A stretch of DNA of 64,000 nucleotides from CAYNRE01 sp964399535 (GTDB lineage Bacteria > Planctomycetota > Planctomycetia > Pirellulales > CAYNRE01): assembly GCA_964399535.1 (NCBI GenBank), contig CAYNRE010000072.1:1-64000 (forward strand), written 5' to 3'. Positions within the stretch are counted from its first letter, which is position 1. Each line of letters opens with the position of its first letter. A program made the translations under genes and the position numbers. A model generated the notes under the pieces. The model was not told the DNA's origin, ran no database searches, and saw only the letters and a program-made list of their open reading frames with translations. Shown here in pieces: positions 27,204-36,788 of the stretch.

Positions 27204-27556
27204 GCCGCCGCCAAGGTGTTAACGGGGTCCGTGGGTCTGGCCGGGTGGGGGTCGCCGCGCGCTGGCAAGCCGCCGGCTGCCCGGGGGGCGCAATCGAGCC
27301 GGCTGCTGCCACAGTGCATCCGGTGCCGACGATCCGGTGCCGGCAAAGTCGGGCCCAACCCCGTAGCTTTCCAGGCAACGGGGCCGCCCCCGGATTCGTC
27401 CGTTTTCAACTCGTTCCGCGCGGTATTTTGCGAGCAGCTCTCGATTCTACACCAGAGGCCTGCCGAAACCCTCTTAAGTACCCCCACACTAAGATCGAGC
27501 CGTGCCGGCCGGTGGGCCGAGCCAAAAACTTGTCTGGGAAGCCAAGGAGGGCGACC
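27204..27556. other. divergent intergenic stretch upstream of rfbB
   Basis: About 350 bases between rfbB (minus) and the small methyltransferase gene (plus). The part nearest the methyltransferase has the AAGGAGG ribosome-binding site at 27544-27550. Promoters for both genes should lie here; none is clear enough to annotate. Confidence 0.45.
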
Positions 27557-28114
27557 TTGACCGTCTTCGAGCGACTGCGTCAGCTCTATCGGGTGCATTT
27601 TTCGCGTCCCGCCGTGGATCGCCCGCTGTGGCGAGCTTTGGGCGTCGGCCCCGTAAAGCGGATCCTGCAAATCGGTTTGGGCAGCGGTGCCCTGGCCGAG
27701 CGAATGATCCGGGTAGCGGGCAGCCAGAGCGCGCCCGACCAGGTTCGCTTCACCGGAATCGACCTGTTCGAGGGCCGGCCTGAAACGGCCACCACGACGC
27801 TGACGCTGAAAGAGGCCCACCGCCGCCTCAAAGCCACCGGTGCGACGGTGCAGCTGGTGCCGGGCGACCCGTTTTCGGCGTTGGCGCGGGTGGCAAACAG
27901 CCTCTCCGGCACCGAGCTGGTGGTCATTTCGCAAGAGGTGGATCCCGAGGCCCTAGGGCGTGCCTGGTTCTATCTGCCGCGTGTGCTGACCCCGTCGGCC
28001 CGGGTGTTCGTCGAGCCGCCGGCCCTTACGAATGGCCAGCCTGGGGCCTGGCAAGTGCTTACGCCGGCCGAAGTTCAACAGCTTGCTGGCACGCGCGGTC
28101 GACGCGCGGCCTGA
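27557..28114 (+). CDS. Class I SAM-methyltransferase-like protein
   Basis: TTG 27557 is set by a perfect AAGGAGG (27544-27550) six bases away; the open frame upstream has no domain character. The product has 185 residues. 'KRILQIGLGSGALAERMI' (about residues 32-49) is motif I, followed by 'RFTGIDLFEGRPE' (motif II) and 'ELVVISQEVDPEALG' (motif IV region). The fold resembles class I methyltransferases, but the acidic residue normally ending motif II is the only clear cofactor contact, so activity is uncertain. Single gene. Confidence 0.7.
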   Translation: MTVFERLRQLYRVHFSRPAVDRPLWRALGVGPVKRILQIGLGSGALAERMIRVAGSQSAPDQVRFTGIDLFEGRPETATTTLTLKEAHRRLKATGATVQLVPGDPFSALARVANSLSGTELVVISQEVDPEALGRAWFYLPRVLTPSARVFVEPPALTNGQPGAWQVLTPAEVQQLAGTRGRRAA

Positions 28115-28623
28115 TCGCGGCTTACCGTGCGCCCGGCGGCAGCTTTTTTTCCAGCGCGACGGAGAACGGCCCCGCCCCAAGGTCGATTGCCCGACCGTCT
28201 AGAATCTCCCTAGGTCGGCGCCCGAGTGCTCTGCCTGAACAACCCGGTGATGCAGCTCGCCCCCGGGCGGTGCTCGGCGCCGGTGGGCTTGCGCACGCCC
28301 TTCTCCGTCTCGCCCGGTATCGACTTACGTCGATATCTCAGAGACCGTTTCCCAGGCTGGGGGGTATCGGCCGAATACCGCTCCGAGTGGCCGGTTATTG
28401 AATAGAAAAAAACCTGGAAAAAAATGTAGGCGAATCGAGGCCTCAGAATTGAATCGCGACAGCGAAAACCTCGGTATAAGATGTGGCATCGAAGCGTGAG
28501 CTGCTTACCCAAGCAGACAATCGCTCGTAAGGGTGCAGGCACTGCTGTCTGTCGGGGGGGAACCCTGTCCCCCCAAGTCGGTTGAGCCGACGCGCCGGGC
28601 AGTTTCAATAGGTGGTCTGGTTT
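28115..28623. other. long leader/intergenic region upstream of kinase gene
   Basis: About 510 bases. The second half is unusually A/T-rich for this window, with two A7 tracts (28406-28412 and 28418-28424) centred 12 bases apart, upstream of a weak promoter candidate, then a GGGGGG/CCCCCC hairpin near 28554-28572 in the presumed leader. The minus-strand open frame 28210-28608 is not supported by any domain. Confidence 0.5.
28449..28480 (+). promoter_or_regulatory. Weak promoter candidate for the kinase gene
   Basis: TTGAAT at 28449-28454 and TATAAG at 28475-28480. The 20-base spacing is longer than the sigma-70 norm. The two A7 tracts just upstream could act as an UP-like or bent element, which is the main reason to note the site. 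Confidence 0.3.
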
Positions 28624-30291
28624 ATGGAACGCGGCTCATCGCTGGCCGCCGATCTGGCGGCCCTGGAGCCGACCCTGGACAACACTCCGGGGGGCCTTTC
28701 GCTTAACTCTTCGATGAGCGCCGCGCGTCGCCGCCAGGTAGCCCTTGTCGAGGGTACCTCGCCCCGGCTGTCGGCCGAGGTACACGTGCTGCTGGCCGCG
28801 CGGTTGCGGGCGGCCGCGCTGCTGATCTGTTTCGGCTCCAGCCTGTTCCTGATCTGGCGGCTGGTGTCGCTGGAAATGTCGCAGTTGCTGGAAAACCCGT
28901 TCCTGTTCGGGTTCCACGTCCTTGTGACGCTTGGCCTGGGGCTGGCCGGCGGCGTGCTCTGTGTCCGCTGCCCTCACTCGCTGCCGCGACTGCGGTTGTA
29001 CGAAGCGGTGATTTTTGGGCTGCCGGGCTCGTTTTTCGTGACGCTTCAGGCGGTGCAGCTGGCGTTGCGGGGCGACGCGTCGAACATGGTGGGCCTGGCG
29101 GCCCAGCTTTCCGGGCTGGGTTTGCCCTGGTATGCCCTGATTCTGATCTACAGCATCTTCATTCCCAATTCCTGGCGCCGGGCCGCCCTGAACGTGGGCC
29201 TGATGGCGGCCGCTCCGGTCGCGATTTTCCTCTGGGCCTACCTGACCATGCCGTTGGTGCACAACCGCATCGGGCTCTCGCCGCTGATTGAATTGGGCCT
29301 GATGATGCTGATCGGCTGGGTCGTGGCCGTCTTCGGCGTGCATACCATCGGCACCCTCCGGCGCGAAGCCTTCGAAGCCCGCCGCCTGGGTCAGTACCAC
29401 CTGAAAGAGTTGATCGGCGCCGGCGGCATGGGCGAGGTTTACCTGGCCGAACATCAATTGCTCAAACGCCCCTGCGCGATCAAGCTGATTCGCCCTGGCC
29501 AGTCGGCCGACCCCCGCGTGCTGGCCCGCTTCGAACGCGAAGTGCGGATTACGGCCAAGCTCTCGCACTGGAACTCGATCGAAATCTTTGACTACGGCAA
29601 CACGGCCGACGGCACTTTTTACTACGTGATGGAATACCTGCCCGGACTGAGCCTGGCTCAATTGGTCGATCGCTACGGGCCGATGCCCGCCAGCCGGGTG
29701 ATTTATCTGCTGGAGCAGGTGTGCGACGGGCTGCGTGAAGCCCACCAGCACGGGCTGGTCCACCGCGACATCAAGCCGGGCAACATCTTCGCGGTGCTGC
29801 GCGGCGGCCGGCACGACGTGGCCAAGATTCTCGATTTCGGCCTGGTGAAGCCGATCGTGGAAGACGTATCGAGCCATCTGACGCTCGATGGCTCGATTAC
29901 CGGTTCGCCGTTGTACATGTCGCCCGAGCAAAGCATGGGCGAGCAGCACTCGGACCCGCGAACCGATATCTACTCGCTCGGCGCCGTGGCCTACTTCCTG
30001 CTGACCGGCCGACCGCCGTTCGTGCGCGATACGCCGCTCAAGGTGTTGTTTGCGCATGCCCACGAAGTGGTGGTTCCGCCCAGCCAGTTGCAGAGCGACA
30101 TTCCCTCCGATTTGGAACAGGTGGTGCTGCGCTGCCTGGCCAAGCGGCCCGAGGACCGCTACGCCGACGTGGACGAACTGCGCCAAGCGCTGTGCGATTG
30201 CGCGGCGCACGACGCTTGGAGCGAGTCGATCGCTGCCCAGTGGTGGCGCGGCCGGGGGCAGCATTCCCAGATTCTGGCCGAAATTGCCTAG
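28624..30291 (+). CDS. Membrane Ser/Thr protein kinase, membrane domain N-terminal
   Basis: ATG 28624 with AGGTGG eight bases upstream; 555 residues. About six hydrophobic helices fill residues 60-240, then a complete kinase domain: glycine loop 'GAGGMGEVYLAE' (about 265), 'CAIKLIR' lysine, 'HRDIKPGN' catalytic loop (about 380), 'ILDFGLVK' (about 404) and 'GSPLYMSPEQ'. This order is the reverse of PknB-type kinases, whose kinase domain is N-terminal to a single helix. It is predicted to signal from the membrane to cytoplasmic targets. leuC follows after about 285 bases. Confidence 0.9.
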   Translation: MERGSSLAADLAALEPTLDNTPGGLSLNSSMSAARRRQVALVEGTSPRLSAEVHVLLAARLRAAALLICFGSSLFLIWRLVSLEMSQLLENPFLFGFHVLVTLGLGLAGGVLCVRCPHSLPRLRLYEAVIFGLPGSFFVTLQAVQLALRGDASNMVGLAAQLSGLGLPWYALILIYSIFIPNSWRRAALNVGLMAAAPVAIFLWAYLTMPLVHNRIGLSPLIELGLMMLIGWVVAVFGVHTIGTLRREAFEARRLGQYHLKELIGAGGMGEVYLAEHQLLKRPCAIKLIRPGQSADPRVLARFEREVRITAKLSHWNSIEIFDYGNTADGTFYYVMEYLPGLSLAQLVDRYGPMPASRVIYLLEQVCDGLREAHQHGLVHRDIKPGNIFAVLRGGRHDVAKILDFGLVKPIVEDVSSHLTLDGSITGSPLYMSPEQSMGEQHSDPRTDIYSLGAVAYFLLTGRPPFVRDTPLKVLFAHAHEVVVPPSQLQSDIPSDLEQVVLRCLAKRPEDRYADVDELRQALCDCAAHDAWSESIAAQWWRGRGQHSQILAEIA

Positions 30292-30379
30292 CCATTGCCC
30301 AGCCCGGGTGAGGGTGGGGGCTCAAGTGATTTCAAAGGCTTGTCGCGGCAGCGAAAGCGCCGAGGTTGCGCCGCTGAAC

Positions 30380-30396
30380 CTCTCCCTGCGGGAGAG
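30380..30396 (+). repeat. Small CTCTCCC/GGGAGAG hairpin downstream of kinase gene
   Basis: Arms CTCTCCC (30380-30386) and GGGAGAG (30390-30396) with a 3-base loop. No T-run follows. It is of the same kind as the larger hairpins at 57457-57580, so it may be a dispersed intergenic repeat rather than a dedicated terminator. Confidence 0.6.
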
Positions 30397-30575
30397 TGTC
30401 TTGGCTGCCGAGACGGCCGCAGAGGGCCGGGGGACCTCCTTTCGCCCCCCCGCGGACGTGGGCTAGAATTGGGGGGCGGCCCTCTTGGCGGCCCCGGGGC
30501 GCGGCGCCGTTGCGCCGCGCCGTCGGTCGTCTTGAACCCAGGGGTGGGGCGTCGTTGGGAGAGTTATCGAAAGCC

Positions 30576-32006
30576 ATGGCAGCCGCAGCGAAATCCGACG
30601 GTCCGGCACCCCGGACCATGTTCGAAAAAATCTGGGACAACCACGTCGTTTTCAGCCAGCCGGGTCAGCAGACCATCTTGTACATCGACCTGCACCTGGT
30701 TCACGAAGTGACCAGTCCCCAGGCGTTCGAGGGCTTGCGACTGGCGGGCCGCCGGGTGCGCCGGCCAGAGCGCACCGTGGCCACGCCCGACCACAATGTG
30801 CCCACCACCGATCGCCGGCTGCCGATTGCCGACCCCATCTCGCGTCAACAGATTGAGACCCTGCGGCAAAACTGCCGCGAGTTCGGCGTGCGGCTGTACG
30901 ACTTGGGCGACGTGCGACAGGGAATCGTGCACGTGATCGGCCCCGAGTTGGGGATCACGCAGCCAGGCATGACCATCGTCTGCGGCGACAGCCACACCGC
31001 CACGCACGGGGCCTTCGGGGCGCTGGCCTTTGGCATTGGCACCAGCGAAGTCGAACACGTGCTGGCCACGCAAACGTTGCTGCAATTCCGCCCCAAAACC
31101 ATGGAGCTGAGGGTCGACGGCAGCTTGCCCCTGGGCGTAACCGCCAAAGACGTGATTCTGTATATCATCGGCCAGCTCACCACCGACGGCGGTACGGGTT
31201 ACTGCCTGGAATACACCGGTAGCGTCATTCGCGGCTTCTCCATGGAACAGCGCATGACCGTGGCCAATATGTCGATCGAGGCCGGTGCCCGGGCCGGAAT
31301 GATCGCCCCCGACCAGAAAACCTACGACTACCTGCGGGGCCGCGAATTCGCTCCCAAGGATTTTGATGCGGCCGTGGCCCGCTGGGAGAAACTGCCCAGC
31401 GACCCGGGCGCCGTGTACGACGCCGTGCGGGTGTTCCAGGGGGCCGACATTACGCCCCAAGTTTCTTGGGGTACCAACCCCGGCCAGGTGGCCCCAGTGG
31501 GGGGAACCGTACCCGACCCCGCGCAGCTCAGCGACGAGAACGAACGGAAAGCAGCCGCGCGGGCCTTGGATTACATGGCCCTGCGGCCCGGTACGCCGAT
31601 CGACGCCATCGAGCTCGACCGGGTATTCATCGGCTCCTGTACCAACAGCCGCATTGAAGACCTGAGGGCCGCGGCCGCCGTGGTGCGAGGCTACCGCGTG
31701 GCTTCGAGCGTGCGGGCGATGGTGGTACCCGGCAGCGGGCAGGTCAAGGTGCAGGCCGAATCGGAGGGGCTCGACCAGGTGTTTCAGGCCGCCGGCTTCG
31801 AATGGCGCGAAGCCGGTTGCAGCATGTGTCTGGGGATGAACCCCGACACGCTCGCCCCGGGCGAGCGGTGCGCATCGACCTCGAACCGCAACTTCGAGGG
31901 GCGGCAGGGCAAGGGGGGCCGCACCCACCTGGTGTCGCCCGCCATGGCCGCGGCCGCCGCGGTGACCGGTCATTTCGTCGACATTCGCCAGTGGCAGTTC
32001 AAGTAG
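30576..32006 (+). CDS. leuC: 3-isopropylmalate dehydratase large subunit
   Basis: 476 residues from ATG 30576; ATG 30618 (MFEKIW) is a plausible shorter start. 'TMFEKIWDNHVV', 'HLVHEVTSPQAFEGL', 'DHNVPT', 'GDSHTATHGAFGAL' and the three iron-sulfur cysteines in 'GSCTNSR' and 'CSMCLGMN' mark the aconitase superfamily enzyme of leucine biosynthesis, which isomerises isopropylmalate. 'GRTHLVSPAMAAAAA' ends the domain. The small subunit gene follows about 110 bases on, so the pair forms the active LeuCD heterodimer. Confidence 0.97.
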   Translation: MAAAAKSDGPAPRTMFEKIWDNHVVFSQPGQQTILYIDLHLVHEVTSPQAFEGLRLAGRRVRRPERTVATPDHNVPTTDRRLPIADPISRQQIETLRQNCREFGVRLYDLGDVRQGIVHVIGPELGITQPGMTIVCGDSHTATHGAFGALAFGIGTSEVEHVLATQTLLQFRPKTMELRVDGSLPLGVTAKDVILYIIGQLTTDGGTGYCLEYTGSVIRGFSMEQRMTVANMSIEAGARAGMIAPDQKTYDYLRGREFAPKDFDAAVARWEKLPSDPGAVYDAVRVFQGADITPQVSWGTNPGQVAPVGGTVPDPAQLSDENERKAAARALDYMALRPGTPIDAIELDRVFIGSCTNSRIEDLRAAAAVVRGYRVASSVRAMVVPGSGQVKVQAESEGLDQVFQAAGFEWREAGCSMCLGMNPDTLAPGERCASTSNRNFEGRQGKGGRTHLVSPAMAAAAAVTGHFVDIRQWQFK

Positions 32007-32113
32007 CGCCGGCCCGGACTTCGTCCATCGCCGGAGATGGGTGCCCGAAATCTCAACCGCACCGCGGTCGTTCCCAGTCACGCGACAGCGAAAACCCCCA
32101 GCGCGAGCCAGCG

Positions 32114-32707
32114 ATGCAACCGTTTACCAAACACTCCGGCCGGGTCGCCCCGATCGACCAGCCCAATGTCGATACCGACCAGATCATTCCCAAGCAGTTT
32201 CTTAAGCGCATCGAGCGGACCGGCTTTGGCCAGTTTCTGTTCTTCGACTGGCGCTTTCTCGACGACGGGAAGCCGAACCCCGAGTTCGTGCTGAACCAGC
32301 CCCGCTTTGCCGGCGCCACGGTACTGGTTGCCCGGCGCAACTTCGGCTCGGGCTCGAGCCGCGAGCACGCCCCCTGGGCGCTGGAAGATTTCGGCTTCCG
32401 GGTGTTGATCGCTCCCAGCTTCGCCGACATTTTCTACAACAACTGTTTCAAGAACGGAATTCTGCCCATTCGGCTCGACGAAGCGACCGTGGAACAAATC
32501 TTCCGGAAAGTCGCCGCGCAAGAGGGCTACCAGCTCACGGCCGACCTCGAGTCGCAAACGCTTTCCGACGGCGCCGGCTTCTCGGTAACGTTCGAGATCG
32601 ATCCGTTTCGCCGGCATTGCCTGCTCAACGGGCTGGACGATATCGGCCTGACCCTTGAGCACACCGACAAGATCGACGCCTACGAGGCCGCGCACGGCAT
32701 CACCTGA
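32114..32707 (+). CDS. leuD: 3-isopropylmalate dehydratase small subunit
   Basis: 197 residues from ATG 32114, full length. 'NVDTDQIIPKQFLKRI' and 'RRNFGSGSSREHAPWAL' are the swivelling-domain signatures; 'NNCFKNGILPI' follows. It completes the active site of LeuC in leucine synthesis. Same strand and close to leuC, and followed 24 bases later by a small TPR-like gene that may be on the same transcript. Confidence 0.97.
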   Translation: MQPFTKHSGRVAPIDQPNVDTDQIIPKQFLKRIERTGFGQFLFFDWRFLDDGKPNPEFVLNQPRFAGATVLVARRNFGSGSSREHAPWALEDFGFRVLIAPSFADIFYNNCFKNGILPIRLDEATVEQIFRKVAAQEGYQLTADLESQTLSDGAGFSVTFEIDPFRRHCLLNGLDDIGLTLEHTDKIDAYEAAHGIT

Positions 32708-32730
32708 GGCCGGCTTGGGTAAAGGTTGCC

Positions 32731-33057
32731 ATGTCTCCCACCCGCCGCGAGCGCATCGAGGCCATGCTGGTCGAGAGCCCCGACGATCAGTTTCTGCGCT
32801 ACAGCCTGGCGCTGGAGCTGGAAAAAGAATCGGCCCACGAGCCAAGTCTGGAGCTGTTGGCCGGCCTGGGGCGCGATGTACCCCCCTATGTGCCGGCCTT
32901 TTTCATGGCGGGCCAGCAATTGGCGCGGCTCGGCCGCGTGGCCCGGGCCCGCGCCGTGTTGCGGCAGGGCATTGAAGAGGCCCGGACCCAGCAAAACGCC
33001 CATGCCGCGGGCGAAATGAGCGAGTTTCTCGCCAGCCTCGGCTCACTAGGCGAGTAG
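32731..33057 (+). CDS. Small TPR-like protein
   Basis: 108 residues from ATG 32731. Pairs of amphipathic helices are visible, with 'DDQFLRYSLALELEKE', then 'YVPAFFMAGQQLARLGRVARARAVLRQGI' in tetratricopeptide style (Ala at positions 8 and 20, Pro at the end). Such small TPR proteins mediate protein contacts; the partner is unknown. The short gap to leuD suggests co-transcription. Confidence 0.72.
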   Translation: MSPTRRERIEAMLVESPDDQFLRYSLALELEKESAHEPSLELLAGLGRDVPPYVPAFFMAGQQLARLGRVARARAVLRQGIEEARTQQNAHAAGEMSEFLASLGSLGE

Positions 33058-33251
33058 CCCCCGAGTGGACTGGGCGAATCGCGCTGGTCCACCTCCGTTG
33101 GGTGCGGCGCAGGCAGCCCGCCGCACGATGCCCGGGGGGCTTGGACCGCGGCACTGACACCGCTGCCCCGCTGGCCGGGTAATAGACGCGTGGGCCCCCG
33201 GTATCGCACAATGTGGGAGCCTGGCTCGTTGAAATCTGTGGAGATGCCCGA

Positions 33252-34511
33252 GTGCGGAAACTTCTCGTTCGCTTGACGCTGCTGGTCGTGCTCGGGGGCC
33301 TGGCAGCGGGGGGGTGGTGGTGGGCGCGCCCGAAAGCCCAGGCCCCCAAGTTTCGCACGGCGCCCGTCGCGCGCGGCGACTTGTTGGTGACGATCGCGGC
33401 CACGGGCACGATCGAACCTGAGGAAGTGATCGACGTGGGGGCCCAAGTGGCCGGCAAGATCGAGCGGCTGGGCATCGATCCGCAAGATTCTTCCAAGTCG
33501 ATCGACTACGGCTCGGCCGTCGAAGCCGGCACTGTCTTGGCCGAGATCGACGCCGCTTTGTATCGCACCCAGGCCGATCAGGCCCGAGCCAGCCTGGCCC
33601 GGGCCGAGGCCGACCTGGGGCAGTTGCGGGCCCGGCTCCGGCAGCGCGAACGCGAGTGGCAACGGGTCCGCGAGATTTCGATTCGCTCGGCGGTGAGCGA
33701 AACCGAGCGCGACCTGGCCGAGGCCGAGTTCGAATCGGCCAAGAGCGCGCTGGCCGTGGGCGAGGCGGCCGTGGCCCAAGCGCGAGCCGCCTTGGAACAG
33801 GCCGATACGAATTTGAGCTACACCACGATTCGCTCTCCGGTCAAAGGGGTGATCATCGACCGCCGGGTGAACGTGGGCCAGACCGTGGTGGCCAGCCTGA
33901 ACGCCCCCAGTTTGTTTCTGATTGCCAAAGACCTGCGCCGGCTCCAGGTGTGGGCCGCCGTGAACGAGGCCGACGTCGGGCAGATCCGCGCCGGGCAGAC
34001 CGTCTCCTTTACGGTCGACGCCTTTCCCGGGCAGGTTTTTCTGGGCCAGGTGCAGCAGGTGCGGCTCAATGCCACGATGACCCAGAACGTGGTGACCTAC
34101 ACCGTGGTGGTGGCCACGAACAACGAAGACCAAAAGCTGTTGCCTTACCTCACGGCCAATGTGCAGTTCGAAGTGACTCGCCGCGACCAGGTGCTCCAGG
34201 TGCCCAATAGTGCCCTGCGCTGGCAACCGAAACCGGAGTGGATTGCCCCCGACGCGCGGCCGGCGACTTCCGATTCCGACCCGCCAGCGGGAGACCACCG
34301 GGGCACCGTTTGGCGGCTCGACGGCAACTTCGTTCGGCCGATTGCGGTCGAAACCGGATTGGCCAACCAGTCGGCCGTCGAAATCGTCGCCGGCGATTTG
34401 CACGAAGGCGACTTGCTGGTGATCGGCGAGGACGACAGCCCCGCGGCTCAGGAAGATGCCCGCAATCCCTTCGCCCCCTCGATGCTTCGGGGCGGGAGAA
34501 GAACGCCGTAG
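33252..34511 (+). CDS. Membrane-fusion (periplasmic adaptor) protein of a MacAB-type exporter
   Basis: GTG 33252 is supported by GGAG eight bases upstream and gives 419 residues with an N-terminal membrane helix (LLVRLTLLVVLGGLAAGG). It has the lipoyl half-motifs 'ATGTIEPEEVIDVGAQVAGKIERL' and 'TTIRSPVKGVIIDRRVNVGQTV' around a helical hairpin, then beta-barrel 'VNEADVGQIRAGQTVSFTVDAFP'. This is the adaptor that links an inner-membrane ABC transporter to an outer-membrane duct. It heads an operon with the ATPase (34610) and permease (35412). Confidence 0.9.
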   Translation: MRKLLVRLTLLVVLGGLAAGGWWWARPKAQAPKFRTAPVARGDLLVTIAATGTIEPEEVIDVGAQVAGKIERLGIDPQDSSKSIDYGSAVEAGTVLAEIDAALYRTQADQARASLARAEADLGQLRARLRQREREWQRVREISIRSAVSETERDLAEAEFESAKSALAVGEAAVAQARAALEQADTNLSYTTIRSPVKGVIIDRRVNVGQTVVASLNAPSLFLIAKDLRRLQVWAAVNEADVGQIRAGQTVSFTVDAFPGQVFLGQVQQVRLNATMTQNVVTYTVVVATNNEDQKLLPYLTANVQFEVTRRDQVLQVPNSALRWQPKPEWIAPDARPATSDSDPPAGDHRGTVWRLDGNFVRPIAVETGLANQSAVEIVAGDLHEGDLLVIGEDDSPAAQEDARNPFAPSMLRGGRRTP

Positions 34512-34609
34512 TTGGGTCCTCTGCCTTGCGCCCTGGGACCGGGCGGGGCAGCGTGAGGGGAGCCACGGAGCCAACCTGGGTCCGCCGGCGCCCCAGGGCG
34601 AGGTCGAAC

Positions 34610-35320
34610 GTGCCTGATTTGATTCGTCTGGAAAACGTGAAGAAGACCTATCGCCGGGGCGAGTTCGAGGTGCCGGTGTTGCAGGGCGTTTCCCTGCGCA
34701 TTCCAACCGGCGAAATGGTCGCCTTGATGGGGGCCTCGGGTTCGGGCAAGACCACGCTGATGAATATTCTGGGTTGCCTGGATCGGCCCAGCTCGGGCGA
34801 GTATTGGCTGGATGGCATCGAGGTTTCGGGGTTGTCGCGCGACGCGCGAGCCGAGTTGCGGGGCCAAAAGATCGGGTTTGTGTTTCAAAGCTTCAATCTG
34901 CTGCCGCGGACCACTTCGCTCGACAATGTGATCATGCCGCTCACCTATTGCCCGCACCCTCCGGCCACGGCCGAAGCCCAGCGGCGGGGGTTGCGTTGGC
35001 TGGCCGAGGTAGGGCTTTCCGAACGAGCCGATCACGCCCCCTCGCAGCTTTCCGGCGGGCAGCAGCAACGCGTGGCCATCGCCCGCGCGCTGGTCAACGA
35101 CCCGGTGGTGCTCTTGGCCGACGAGCCGACCGGCAATTTGGATTCGCAAACCTCGGACGAAATTCTCCGCATGTTTCAGCGGCTGAACCGCGAGCAGGGA
35201 CTGACCATTGTGCTGGTGACCCACGAGGCCGACGTGGCCGGTTACGCCCAACGCACCATCCGGGTGCGCGACGGCCGGGTCGAAGCGGGGCAGTTTGAAC
35301 CGGCCCGTTCGGGCAGTTAA
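34610..35320 (+). CDS. ABC transporter ATP-binding protein, MacB/LolD type
   Basis: 236 residues from GTG 34610. Walker A 'GASGSGKTTLMNILGCLD', Q-loop 'FVFQSFNLLPR', signature 'LSGGQQQRVAIARAL', Walker B 'VVLLADEPTGNLD' and the switch His in 'VLVTHE' are all intact. This subfamily drives mechanotransmission-type permeases that export antibiotics, lipoproteins or toxins from the periplasm. Lies between its adaptor and permease genes, so the three should form one tripartite exporter. Confidence 0.95.
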   Translation: MPDLIRLENVKKTYRRGEFEVPVLQGVSLRIPTGEMVALMGASGSGKTTLMNILGCLDRPSSGEYWLDGIEVSGLSRDARAELRGQKIGFVFQSFNLLPRTTSLDNVIMPLTYCPHPPATAEAQRRGLRWLAEVGLSERADHAPSQLSGGQQQRVAIARALVNDPVVLLADEPTGNLDSQTSDEILRMFQRLNREQGLTIVLVTHEADVAGYAQRTIRVRDGRVEAGQFEPARSGS

Positions 35321-35411
35321 CCGCCCGGCGGCCCGCGTGCCTGTCGGGCGCGGTTGGCCAGGGCGCGACTACCGCGGGCAGCCAAGTAAGCGGCTAGAGA
35401 AGGGGAAGGTC

Positions 35412-36788
35412 ATGCGTCGCCTGCTGATTACCTTGCGAACGGCCCTATTGGCGCTGCGGCGCAACGTGATGCGTTCCACGCTCACCACGCTGGGAATCGT
35501 GATCGGGGCGGGCGCCGTCATCGCGATGATGGAAATCGGCCGCGGTTCGGCCGTGATGCTCCAGCGTACCATCGCCAGCATGGGCTCGAATAACCTTCTG
35601 ATTCAATCGGGCACGGCCGCCAGCGGCGGAGTTACCTTCGGCTCGGGCACCGTGCTCACGCTCACGCCCGAGGATTGCGACGCGCTGCGGAGCGACTGCT
35701 CCACGATCAAGCTGGCGGCGCCGCTGGTTCGAGCCCGGACCCAAGTGGTGTATGGCAACCGGAACTGGGTGCCCCCCACCATCTACGGCACCACGCCCAG
35801 CTACCTCCAGGTGCGCGAGTGGGAACTGGCCGAGGGGGAGCCATTCACCGACCGCGACGTGCGCAACGGCAGCAAGGTCTGCCTGATCGGTCAAACGATC
35901 GTTCGCGAGCTGTTCGACGGCCGCTCTCCCTTGGACCAGGAGATTCGCATCCAGAATGTGCCCTTTCGCGTGGTGGGCGTGCTCAAGCGGAAAGGGGCGA
36001 ACATGATGGGCCTGGATCAGGACGACACCGTGCTGGCCCCCTGGACCACGATTAAGTACCGCGTTTCGGGTACCACGCTGACCAACACCAACCAGTCGGC
36101 CCAGGCCAAGAGCGACATGACCCAACAGGTGAACACGCTCAGCAAGCTATACCCCAGCACGGGCGTTACGCTGTACCCGGTGCCTTCGGCCAGCCAACTG
36201 GCCAATACGCCGCAGCCGGTGCGCTTCACCAACGTCGACCAGATTCTGGTCTGCACCCGGCGGGGGGAAGATATACCGCTGGCCATCGAGCAGGTGACGA
36301 GCGTGCTGCGCGAGCGTCACCGGCTACGGCCGGGCGAGGCCGACGATTTCAACATTCGCGACATGGCCGAGATCAGCCGTACGCTCTCGGCCACTTCGGC
36401 GCTGATGTCGGGGCTGCTGTTGTGCGTGGCCTGTATCTCGCTGGTGGTCGGCGGCGTGGGCATTATGAACATCATGCTGGTGTCGGTGACCGAGCGGACC
36501 CGCGAGATCGGCCTGCGCATGGCCGTGGGGGCCCGCACGCGCGACATCCTCTGGCAGTTTCTCGTCGAGTCGATCGTGCTTTGCCTGCTGGGGGGCGCAA
36601 TGGGAATTGCGCTTGGGCGGGGCGGATCGCTCTTGATGCGCTACGGGCTGAACTGGTACACCGAGGCCTCGATGCCGGCCATCGTGGCGGCCTTCCTGGT
36701 ATCGGCCGGGGTAGGCGTGGTCTTCGGTTTCTACCCAGCCTGGAAGGCCTCGCAGCTCGACCCGATCGAAGCCCTGCGCTACGAATAA
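35412..36788 (+). CDS. ABC transporter permease, MacB type
   Basis: 458 residues from ATG 35412 with GGGGAAGG upstream. It has an N-terminal membrane helix (NVMRSTLTTLGIVIGAGAVIAMMEIG), a large periplasmic domain (about residues 45-330) and three C-terminal helices; 'VSVTERTREIGLRMAVGARTRDILWQFLVESI' is the FtsX/MacB coupling segment and 'GFYPAWKASQLDPIEALRYE' the typical end. It partners the ATPase at 34610 and the adaptor at 33252. Substrate not deducible. Confidence 0.94.
   Translation: MRRLLITLRTALLALRRNVMRSTLTTLGIVIGAGAVIAMMEIGRGSAVMLQRTIASMGSNNLLIQSGTAASGGVTFGSGTVLTLTPEDCDALRSDCSTIKLAAPLVRARTQVVYGNRNWVPPTIYGTTPSYLQVREWELAEGEPFTDRDVRNGSKVCLIGQTIVRELFDGRSPLDQEIRIQNVPFRVVGVLKRKGANMMGLDQDDTVLAPWTTIKYRVSGTTLTNTNQSAQAKSDMTQQVNTLSKLYPSTGVTLYPVPSASQLANTPQPVRFTNVDQILVCTRRGEDIPLAIEQVTSVLRERHRLRPGEADDFNIRDMAEISRTLSATSALMSGLLLCVACISLVVGGVGIMNIMLVSVTERTREIGLRMAVGARTRDILWQFLVESIVLCLLGGAMGIALGRGGSLLMRYGLNWYTEASMPAIVAAFLVSAGVGVVFGFYPAWKASQLDPIEALRYE

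Noticed and set aside
28636..30264. 542-codon open frame antisense to the kinase gene
   Set aside because: Long antisense frames are expected where codon third positions are G or C; the frame has no domain and lies wholly within a gene with clear kinase motifs.
30564..32081. 505-codon open frame antisense to leuC
   Set aside because: Same composition effect; leuC motifs settle the coding strand.
32886..34706. 606-codon open frame antisense to the adaptor and TPR genes
   Set aside because: No domain or signal; it spans two genes and the gap between them.
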